Below are positions 55,537 to 64,000 of a stretch of DNA of 64,000 bases, in pieces; the stretch's first letter is position 1; every line of letters begins with the position of its first letter. Origin of the DNA: Isoetes taiwanensis. Its lineage: Eukaryota; Streptophyta; Lycopodiopsida; Isoetales; Isoetaceae. Location of the stretch: positions 2,726,728 to 2,790,727 of the forward strand of contig JAJEKV010000022.1 in the NCBI GenBank assembly GCA_021234155.1. Reading direction: 5' to 3'. Under the pieces are notes generated by a model. That model saw nothing but the letters and a program-made list of their open reading frames with translations, had not been told where the DNA came from and did no database searches. A program made the position numbers and the translations under genes.

Positions 55537-56370
55537 TGTCCATGGTTCTTGAAGCTACTCTTGTGCAGTTGTTTTTGCAAGCCACTCTTGTACATGTGTT
55601 TTTGCAATGCATTGTCTGTGTGAACGAGGCTCTGAAGTCATGGCGGATCCTCCTTCTGATGTTCATCTCCGTGATCTAGCGTGCTGTGCGGTCATGCTTG
55701 TGGAACAAGTAACGTGCATGCAGCTTTCCACTTAAGTTGTAGACCTGTTTTTCACATTGTGATATATGGAAGCATCTTCTATTTGCATACATGTTTGTGT
55801 CACTTGCACTTCCTGTTGGCTCCTTTCCACATTGAGATGTAGGTATATAAGAGCATCCTTTATATGTTTGTGTTACTTTCACTTTTTGTTGGTTCCGGAA
55901 TGTGGAAACTTTAGGTGCTATTATTTTTTATTTTGTATGCATTGTTATTCGTGTACGTATATGAAGCATATAGGGAGCGTGTTGATATACGGGGGTGTGA
56001 GATGTAAAATCTGACACCCTTGATTTGGCATATTCTCATGATTATGCCTTCATCCAATGCACAAAAAAGAAGCATTAACACATACTATAAAAGCCAAAAG
56101 TAATGATAAATCCAATCTGGTATAAAATACTATAATATTGCAAAGGTTATAACACACATTCCAGTCCAGCCAGACATTCCACATTCTCAATTCATTCCAG
56201 GTCAATAGCGTATTCCAGAATCTATTCAGCTCTGAAAATCCAGGCCTAGATATTGTCCTTACAACGTTCAAAAAAAAGAGGACAGGTGTCAGGGCCAGAG
56301 GAAGGCCATTAAATGCGGGCATGCAAAAGGGCGGGAAGCCGTCAAGGCCGTCAGGCCGTCGAAGGGCAAA
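55537..56370. other. Intergenic with a diverged tandem repeat
   Basis: At about 55755-55905 a unit with CACATTG, GCATC.T.TAT, TGTTTGTGTYACTT and TGTTGGYTCC is present twice (about 85-bp period). No gene is seen; part may be the 3' UTR of the preceding gene. Confidence 0.45.
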
Positions 56371-56377
56371 TATAAAA
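56371..56377 (+). promoter_or_regulatory. TATA box of the DUF4283-like gene
   Basis: TATAAAA in a GC-rich context (AAGGGCAAATATAAAAACGG), 62 bp before the first ATG at 56433. Position and context fit a core promoter. Confidence 0.55.
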
Positions 56378-56432
56378 ACGGCGGGAGGCTTGGGCATCAC
56401 TCTTTAGCTGCTATTGTAAAAGGAAGCTCTAT

Positions 56433-57623
56433 TTGGGAAGGCTATGGTGGAAGGGAGGCTCTGATATGCCATACAAAACTAGACGGAAGAAGAAGCGATC
56501 TCCGGCGGCATCTCGTAAGGCGGCAGCGCTAGCGGCAGCGGCAACTCGCCGTAGGAAAAAGGAGGAAGCTCTGGCTATGGCGGCCCTTGAAGCTGAAAAA
56601 GAAAACGGAAACGGTACAGCCTCTGAGGAGGTCGAAGAGGAGGACGAAGAGGAAAATCAGTCTGTTGATCAAGAAACCGAAAAAACAGAGATCGATCGGG
56701 CTCATACTGTCACAACAGTTCCGATCTCTGATACCCCGGCTTTCAAGATCGTTCCGGTGGTAGATGTGGTCGAAACTGCTGCAAAACCTCACCCTGTTCC
56801 GGAATTCGACGAAGATCTTCCCGCAGTAGGCGACGAGGAAGATTTCGCAGCGATCTTGTACCAAGAAAGCTTGATCTTTGAAAAACCGCCGTCGAAGCCA
56901 TGGGAATCAGAAGAAATTTTGGTGGATGTTGATTACCAGAAGCTCAAAGATGTGGAGGATGATTTCGAAGGGCATGCGGTTTATTTCCATTTTGCGAGCA
57001 AAGAAATCGCCGGATCGAAGTCCGCTGCAAGGGATTGGATCCACAAGGCTTTGGAAGACAGCAACGCAGGGGCGATCCGGTACATGAGGTATCTTGGAAG
57101 GGGCTTTTTTATGGTGTATTTTGAGCAGGTTCTTGGAAAAAGAAAGGCGCTGGATTTGCTGCCGAATCAAAGGGGCGCGGATGTGAATGTGTTTCCATGG
57201 TGCGCTGCAACGGTGAATCCAAAGGGGCAGACCTGTACGCCGAGGATTATAGTTCTTCCAGGTCTGCCGGATCAATATTTACCGCTTCTGCCATGGATTG
57301 GCCGGGCTTTGGGAGCTTTTGTTGGATGCGTCGGAGTTGTGGATGCTTCTGCAGATATGGCGGATGTCCGATGCCAGGAAGGATGGGGATCTTGCTATAA
57401 TGTAAGTGAACTTACAGAAAATTCTTGCCCTAGAATCGTCGTTATGCTTCCGCCCGATTACAGGCTTCCTTGCTATGTTAAACTGCCAATTTCTAAAGGT
57501 GGCCCTGTCAAAAGACAGCCTCTGTTTGAACAGCTCCCTGGCATGGTTCCTACCAAGCGTAAGGCTGCTTCTCTTTCTCCTGAAGCTACTTGTGGTTTTA
57601 CCATTAAAAAGCTTCGCACCTGA
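56433..57623 (+). CDS. DUF4283-like nucleic-acid-binding protein, single exon, intact
   Basis: 396 codons without interruption. Residues 1-50 are basic and Ala-rich with nuclear-localisation-like runs (TRRKKKRSP at 17-24, TRRRKKEE at 38-45), followed by an acidic stretch (65-85). Residues 180-245 contain HAVYFHFASKEI ... IRYMRYLGRGFFMVYFEQ, and residues 269-350 contain RIIVLPGLPDQYLPLLPWIG, RALGAF and PRIVVMLPPDYRLP. That two-part pattern (GKGFF.V.F, then .W..LPGLP...W....L..IG..LG) is the DUF4283 domain and adjacent region of plant LINE ORF1 proteins. The expected zinc knuckle is missing; the C-terminus is basic (KLRT). No RT follows. It may be a domesticated LINE ORF1 or a host gene of that family. 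A second ATG at 56466 (MPYKTRRKKK) is an alternative start. Confidence 0.6.
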   Translation: MGRLWWKGGSDMPYKTRRKKKRSPAASRKAAALAAAATRRRKKEEALAMAALEAEKENGNGTASEEVEEEDEEENQSVDQETEKTEIDRAHTVTTVPISDTPAFKIVPVVDVVETAAKPHPVPEFDEDLPAVGDEEDFAAILYQESLIFEKPPSKPWESEEILVDVDYQKLKDVEDDFEGHAVYFHFASKEIAGSKSAARDWIHKALEDSNAGAIRYMRYLGRGFFMVYFEQVLGKRKALDLLPNQRGADVNVFPWCAATVNPKGQTCTPRIIVLPGLPDQYLPLLPWIGRALGAFVGCVGVVDASADMADVRCQEGWGSCYNVSELTENSCPRIVVMLPPDYRLPCYVKLPISKGGPVKRQPLFEQLPGMVPTKRKAASLSPEATCGFTIKKLRT

Positions 57624-60600
57624 ATTCTGTAAACTTTTCTGCCATTTTCCCTTGATCCCACAGGCAGATCTTTTTCTCCATGACCGTTATACTTGTTTCT
57701 GTTCTTAGTGAAGAATATCTGCCTAGTTTCATCACAGATGAAGAATTTTTCTGCTTTCTCACTGGGCAGAACGAAAGCCAGGAACTTTTTCTCGTAGTTG
57801 AGCTGATGGGCAGTTGAATTTGAGCCTTCATAAGCTGCCTATTCATGGATAGGCTCTGCAGGTTTTGGGTTATCTATTTATTTTATTTATGTCCTTGTAT
57901 GTATATCCAACTTCAATGTCAGTACTCCACCCTTTTTGTAAGACTCGAGGTCTGATGAGATAATCCATGGCTTTCATCTTTTGTCCAAAATAACAGTTCT
58001 TTGGCATAAATGATTTTGGTTCGTTGTTTTGTTATTGTATGTGTGATGTCAGGGAACATTTGTGATTTCTGGTAAGACTGAGGAACAAAATGATAGCTTT
58101 TTAATAAATGAAAGAACTTACGGCTGTTTGATGACCCACTACGAAATCACAACGGCACTATCATGAACAAAGAATATAGCCTAGAGAAGACAATTTATCG
58201 CTCATCTGTTTGGCAAAGTTAAATCGTGGTCCTTGAATGCCTAGTTGCAGGTTAGAAACACAGTATGTTAATTATCTGCAAGACTTAATTGGAATGTTTA
58301 ATATTTTGACACGTGTCTTAAGTGATTAGTTTTACAAGTGCTTTATCGTGGCGGCCACGGTATATATGCGAAGAGAATTTTGAACCCACATAAGTAGAGT
58401 GTGCATTGTGACTAAATAGGGACTAATGTTGTGCGAAAAGAATTGAATCTTGAATTTGATCTTAATACCTTATGGGGTGGGATGGCTTGTGGATTATTTG
58501 TCTTAAGCATACTTCAAAGGACAAATTATAATTTTTATGTTCCCTTTGTCAAAACTTGAAGTCACATAATCAGGGCCAAATTTCTCTTATTAGGTACATT
58601 GTGACTGCTTCTAAGTTTTTAGTTCTTATTGCGAGTGACAATGATTGAGAGCCAGACATGTATAAACTTAGCATGGGCTGAGCTATAGCCCGAGCATTAT
58701 TTATTTTTGAGCCTGCCTATAGACGCACAGAAAGGAATAGAGGCTGTTGTAGAGCTATTGTAGGGCATGTGCGATGGGGTGAATGGCTCATGGTTATTCA
58801 AAGAGCTATAGCATATATATCAAACATTCATATATTGCAGAACAGAGAGGGAATTAGTTGGCATAAGTATGAAGAATAATAAAAATGCAACCCTATAGAG
58901 TTTTGTGCCATAGATGCTTTCCAGCCATTTCCAAATGGAGCAATTTTCTTCCAGGTTCGAGGCCAGACCAAAGCTGAGCATGTCTACAGTCTTCTTAATT
59001 CTTAGCTATCTAAGTTCCCATGTAAACTTGCTTCAAGAAGCTTAGATTTAGAGAACGCTTTGAAAGGTGATGTACAGGGATTTTTTCTGATTTTCTGCTA
59101 GAAATGCAAAGGATTGTTCAGATTCAAATTATCCCTGATTTAAACCAAAAACATTATGACGAAAAGTATTAAAGCGAATATATCTGGCAACAAAAGGATT
59201 TGATCGGCATTTTGGATGCCCGGAACCACCATAATAGTATAGTCAAATGGAGGCCATAAGTTAAAATTTCAAATCTTTATAAATTGTGCAACAGGTGCTT
59301 TTGATTCAACATCCAGCACCACCATAACGAGGAGGAAATCAATGCAAACCATGAATTAAAATCAATGCAAACCATGAACTAAAATTCCATGGATGTGCCT
59401 AAGCAATTTTAAACGACATATGCTTTGATTCCTGTGAAAGCACACCAGAATTTAACCATCATAAGGCCAGCCTTGCCGTCAGATCAAAATTTCAAGCGTT
59501 CTCTTTAATCACTGTAACACTGCTGTGACCTGCAACACCTTGCATCTACAATTCGCATAGATGCATGTTTTGTTCATGTCTTTTGAAGAGACCGAGTGCC
59601 AAAAAAGTATCATCTGGGAAATAAGTTGTGGCCCAAATAACTGCATCTGTAACTGTGGCTCTATTGGGCATTCTCAAGCTAAACATCAAGAGCACACAGA
59701 GTGTACTCGGCAGGTAGGAATAACAATTGACATCAAGACCTGTAAGCAAGCAAGCAATGACCGCTTGAAATTAGGAATTAATAAGAGTAATTGCATAACT
59801 GTTATCTTTTAGGATGCCCAGTCTTAATTATGTCCTGATTATCATATATCTTTTACATAACGAGCACATAATCGTAGCAAACAAAATGGAACAAAACATT
59901 AAATTATTTTATGATTTTTTCGAGTCCTGAATGTGCCCAGGATCAGTAACCCAAACTGCAGGATTGTAAATCTTAGAACTAATACGGAACAGGAACATTC
60001 AAGACAATACGGTTGGGTTCAAACATCATAAGTTCTCTGGAGCTTATAAACGTTTACAAACTTCTGCTCCACAGGGTTCTCTGGAATCCGGCCTCATGGG
60101 CGCAGTGTAGAAGAGAACTTCATAACTAGAAACCAGAAAAAAAAAACCCCAGAGAAGGAGCAGAGAAAATGGAAGCGGACGAAATTAAATGCTGATCCAA
60201 AATGTGGCTCTCCGGAATTAGACGGCAGCACAGACTCTCGCATTCCATAATTCGTCTTTGAAATCTAGGCAAACTTCAAATCTCAAAACATAACATAATC
60301 CAGGACCCACACAATTACCTGATGCGTAGAAACAACAAAAACTCCAGTTAGTCCGCGCTCAAATCCCACAGACTTCTCCAACCACACTCTGCGACTGCTT
60401 TACCATTCCGTCAATCTGAGTTCAAAATCCCCGCTGTCGCTCTTTTATACTATGCTGCCCGTTCCAGAACCTTCTCGAACAACAGCCTCAGATCCTTCGG
60501 GAACAGCCTCAGGTCCTTCCGGAACCTGCGCCAAGCTTCAAACTCGATTATTCTAAAAGTTTCCAAAAATACTATTACTCCCACCTGTCAAATTCTTAAA

Positions 60601-60810
60601 CGTTCACTCCCTCACTTAGTATTTTAAAATCTTACACCTGTCCAACTCTAACCAAAAAAACAACTATCTAATATAATAACAATATCACGTGCCCCTAAGC
60701 TGCCCCCTAATCCTCCATATTACAATTATATATTAGAGATATATGTAAGCCATCATGCGTATTGTATATGCTGGATATGCATTAATTGACCCCGACAATG
60801 CCATGATCTA
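57624..60810. other. Intergenic, nothing recognised
   Basis: AT-rich sequence; the first 200-300 bp may be 3' UTR of the DUF4283-like gene. AATCAATGCAAACCATGAAY is repeated twice near 59337-59380. At 60420-60530 a CCTTCGGGAACAGCCTCAGR-like phrase is duplicated. No gene. Confidence 0.5.
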
Positions 60811-60990
60811 ATGAAAAGACTTAAGTGAAGGTAAGAAGAACGAGAGCAATGCCAAAGAAGAAAGAGAAATGTAACCAAAAAAGAAAGAAAGGGATGAAAA
60901 GACGTAAGTGAAGGTAAGAAGAACGAGAGCAATGCCAAAGAAGAAAGAGAAATGTCACCAGAAAAGAAAGAAAGAAAGAAAGAAAGGGAT
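60811..60990. repeat. 83-bp tandem duplication with (AAAG)n
   Basis: ATGAAAAGACTTAAGTGAAG through AAGAAAGAAAGGG occurs at 60811-60893 and 60894-60988. The second copy has a longer AAAG run. A shorter third relic (ATGAAAAGACTCAAGTGAAC) follows near 61046. Confidence 0.9.
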
Positions 60991-61547
60991 GAAGAGACTT
61001 AAGTCAACGCCATAACAAATTAACCCTGAGAACATGGTTATTGGATGAAAAGACTCAAGTGAACAAGTGAACGCAAGAACAAGAACAAGAACGATGCCAA
61101 AAAAAAAAAAAACTAGTCAAAAGCACGCTTGATTACTTTGCATAGCAAATTGTAGGATATGGTGTGGATGGTGTTTTATAATATAAAATCAAATACGATT
61201 ATACAATGCAGTGTGTTCTAAATTTTTTTTGGACCATTAGATGCAAGCATATTGCACAACATATTCCACCTCATCAAATTCCAGCCCTCGAATTGAACTC
61301 AAGATGGGGTCAAATCCATTATATTTGACTTACCCCTCACAATATTAACCATTCAAAACCTCACCTTATAAAAATACCATTTCAACATTCGCCCAATGAT
61401 TAATTCCACAACAATAACTTCATTCACAAATGATTGAATCAGCAAAACTTCATTCACAAATGATTGAATCAGCAACCACTTCATAAATTACGATGAGCTT
61501 GGGGAGTCGAACCCCAGTATAAATTCCCATGCTCATCCAAGCATACC
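60991..61547. other. Intergenic with a 31-bp tandem duplication
   Basis: ACTTCATTCACAAATGATTG plus AATCAGCAA is present twice at about 61418-61476. No gene. Confidence 0.55.
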
Positions 61548-63138
61548 TGTGACGCTCCTTGCGCTATATACGACAACCCGCCGTATACATCGAAGGACCT
61601 TCCCCATCCAACGGCACCCGTCGTATGGGCCCTCTGTCTAACTCGCGTCTGGGGTCCAGACGATCGAGTAGAGGACACAGAGGTGTCATTCCGTCCCGTC
61701 CTCTATGGGGTCCCTATGTCAGCGGAAGCAAAATATACAACATAAGCACTAGCAACAATAACAACAGACTACCTCGAAGGGTAGTGATAATCCATCTAAC
61801 CATGTCATCAAATACAACAATACAATGAATGCATCAAATACATCAAATAGAGGCTCCTACCCAGGGCTCAGACTCAAGAGGGAGTCGATCGACTATTTGG
61901 GGGCCTCCAGATAGAACAGACCGAGTTATGGCAATGACTTGGGCTGGCAATAGACAATGGCTAAGGTTGACCACTCCATCCGCCCCTCCTGTGCATACTT
62001 TGCAGATAGGCTAAATCAGGCTCTGACGTGACTGTAACCTGCCGGAGACGTAATCCCATGGTATCACCCAACGAGACTACTCCGGGTTGCATCTCCCCGG
62101 TCCGATGAGGTAGGAAGGGTTGCATCTCCCCCTCCCGGGGTGCAGTGGCTCCATGGGCGGCTAGAGGATCGTGGCGACACACGCCCGCATGCCGGTGAAC
62201 TCCCCAAAACAAGAGCCAAGCCGACACTTGCAACTCTTGAGAGTCAGGGCGACACCATTGACCCAGGAAGTGTCGGACCCATACCCGGCCCACACAAAGT
62301 GACCGACTATGAGCCTAGCCCGCTATGGGACCCCAGTAGCCACGCTCAGCAGGGTCCTCCCTCCACTTTACCACTGACCCCGTTGTGTGGTGCTCAGTCA
62401 CTCCATAGCCTCCATAGCCAGGTGGGCTCTATGCACAAGCCGCATAATAATGGGAACTAATGGGTCTAAACTAGGAGCATCATCTAAATAATGGCTACTA
62501 GGTCTCTACCCCCCTTCCCAATACACAAGAGGTGCAAACATAAGATCAACCAACATCATATCAACATAATCTTGATAATAAAAGAGAATAACAACTAATC
62601 CTAATCACATACATCTAACTTATAGTTAGGGTTCATTGATTAGGGTTCATGTTCCGAACAATAGGTTCTAGAATGGCTCTACTACAATACTGAATCTATC
62701 CGAAATACCTGCCTCTGACGTGCTATCGCTAACTCCCCTGGTTCTCCATCTCTAGCAAGTAGTTTGAGAAGATGATCCTCCTCTCTGCTGCCGCAACTCG
62801 TGTCGTCGAAAGGCGGTCTTGGCCGGGAGCTCGATCATTAACCGGTGGGTGCGAGGTTGGTGGAGCCAAAAGTGGCTAGGGTTTAGGGTTTAGCCTTTTT
62901 ATATGTTAGGGTTCACATGAGGGCCACTTGGCTCCAATAGGGCGCGTCCATGTGGCGGGTCACCTATAGAGTGAAGCCACGTGCAAATGGGTCACCTTCT
63001 AAGGTTGGCCAAGTTATGTAAATAACTTGGCCATGCCCCCACACTTGGTGCATACAAGTCTACTAATGTAGATTTGTATAGTGACGTGGGCCTAGGATAT
63101 ACGTATTTATATATCGTATATTCTAGGGGAACGTCACA
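61548..63138 (-). mobile_element. LTR of a Ty3/gypsy retrotransposon (3' LTR on the minus strand)
   Basis: A 1.59-kb segment bounded by short inverted ends, TGTGACG (61548-61554) and CGTCACA (63132-63138), the TG...CA form of LTRs. On the minus strand it is preceded by a polypurine tract and pol sequence, so this is the downstream LTR. It carries an internal duplication of GGGTTGCATCTCCCC (about 62091 and 62121). A partial second copy lies at 52358-52864. The LTR is long and no gene is seen in it. Confidence 0.8.
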
Positions 63139-63152
63139 TTCTCCCCCCCTTA
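63139..63152 (-). other. Polypurine tract
   Basis: Minus-strand AAGGGGGGGAGAA directly before the LTR terminus TGTGACG: the usual site of plus-strand priming in LTR retrotransposons. Confidence 0.75.
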
Positions 63153-63764
63153 GGATAATGCTGTCCTCAGCATTACATAAGGTGAAACGAACCTGCACAA
63201 TATAAAAGAAGAATATGCATAGTAACACTTAGAATTTTATCACAACCATAACTTCCGATGTTAATTACCTGAATATGAGTGTGAAGCTATGTTCATTTTC
63301 TTATACAATTTATATAGTTTCAGTAATTTTTACATTATGATAACTTGAAACATCCTGAGGAGTTTTATAACTAAGACAAAATGTTATAAGCTCATATTCT
63401 TGGTGTGATGTACTCCCTCTTTACGATCCCTTTCCTCTATTGGCCAACAGGAGCATATCACGTTAGTTTAATTAGTAATTTGTGGTTTTAAGGGTCCACC
63501 CCCTATTTAATTTACATTACATTATACTACATGCATGTGACTGGCCTATTATGCCTACATGTCTAATGCCTACACCTTTTGTCAGCTCTGGCATAGGAGG
63601 TGGCTTATCCTCCATAACAGCCATAGACTCTAGGTGGTTCCCTATCATGCACCTATCCATGATCCCTATTCTAGGACTCATGCATGCATACTTAACCTAT
63701 AGGCATGATATCATTGCATAGGGAACATTAAGGATGATCCCATCATCGCCCATGCTCTCATGCG
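63153..63764 (-). mobile_element. Ty3/gypsy internal region between pol and polypurine tract
   Basis: Largely non-coding on the minus strand. A short stretch near the tract reads NAEDSIILRGGECDVP, a phrase like the end of some Ty3 polyproteins, but it is out of frame with the chromodomain piece, so decay or a separate exon-like remnant is likely. Confidence 0.45.
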
Positions 63765-63998
63765 TCATAACCTATACATCTTAGCTCCTAAAAGTGATTG
63801 CATGCACTCTTTGATTTGTCTCGGCAAAATCTCTATTGAGTGGATGCACTCACCTTCCCGAATCGTTGTCGACGATGTCGCTGACAAGTTGGCCTTTGCA
63901 TTGCTCCATAAACTGTAGGTACTAATTTTTTCGAGATCAGATTTTAGTACCCATGTCGCGTCATCCACTTGCAAGTGTGTCCACTTGACTAGATATTG
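63765..63998 (-). pseudogene. Chromodomain at the integrase C-terminus (Ty3/gypsy chromovirus)
   Basis: From 63998 downward the minus frame reads QYLVKWTHLQVDDATW VLKSDLEKI and ends at 63765. YLVKW..L..D.ATW....L is the chromodomain signature carried at the end of integrase in plant chromoviruses, where it guides insertion into chromatin with particular histone marks. The expected spacer Asn/Gly and Glu of ..eATWE.. read VL here. The rest of pol lies beyond the window. Confidence 0.75.
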
Positions 63999-64000
63999 GA

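Overview
The window is nuclear DNA of a land plant. It has GT-AG introns, an intact 13-exon carotenoid isomerase gene, a PLAC8/plant-cadmium-resistance gene, a plant-type RNA-dependent RNA polymerase fragment, and many retrotransposons and satellites. The very low gene density and the non-LTR elements with pentanucleotide tails would fit a large repeat-rich genome, possibly of a seed-free lineage. The sequence alone does not fix the species, and no bacterial or organellar gene cluster is present.

Layout. 1-9.4 kb is non-genic: degenerate tandem repeats, an (AT)70 run, a Ty1/copia-like LTR end and a GC-rich foldback element inside 26-bp inverted repeats. 9.46-11.1 kb (minus) holds a LINE ORF1 broken by one amber codon, next to a LINE 3' end with a TTATC tail. 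11.1-25 kb is mostly non-coding, with a threefold duplication (15.8-17.5 kb), two copies of a dispersed repeat, an RDR exon fragment (20.8-21.0 kb) and a small LINE RT scrap. 25.16-25.95 kb (minus) is a complete four-exon PLAC8 gene. 26.39-32.86 kb (plus) is a full-length but decayed LINE with target-site duplications.

33.3-33.75 kb (minus) carries two exons of a chloroplast-RNP-type RRM. They lie head to head with CRTISO (34.09-37.19 kb, plus). 37.69-40.53 kb is a 1386-bp unit present twice in tandem. Each copy contains a run of 14 heat-shock-element-like half-sites at exact 5-bp spacing, a tRNA-like A/B box pair and a CCGTAGGAT-rich block.

42.2-43.9 kb is a decayed LINE with a UUCG hairpin and a (TATTC)6 tail. 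45.0-46.47 kb (minus) is a 5'-truncated LINE with a perfect 17-bp target-site duplication. 46.6-48.0 kb is a GC-rich minisatellite, 48.0-48.26 kb a second tandem repeat, and 48.27-48.87 kb a 26S rRNA 3'-end pseudogene. 51.7-52.35 kb is a second copy of the hairpin/TATTC LINE, abutting an LTR fragment. 53.8-55.5 kb holds unrecognised coding-like exons. 56.4-57.6 kb is an intact single-exon DUF4283-like ORF with a TATA box. 61.55-64.0 kb is the 3' LTR, polypurine tract and integrase chromodomain of a Ty3/gypsy chromovirus-like element on the minus strand.

The only confidently functional host genes are CRTISO (plastid carotenoid synthesis) and the PLAC8 protein. The DUF4283-like ORF is a good candidate for a third. 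Nothing suggests they act in one pathway. Most of the interest lies in the repeats: the LINE family with a conserved 3' hairpin and variable pentamer tails, and the tandem unit with a heat-shock-like array beside a pol III-like promoter.
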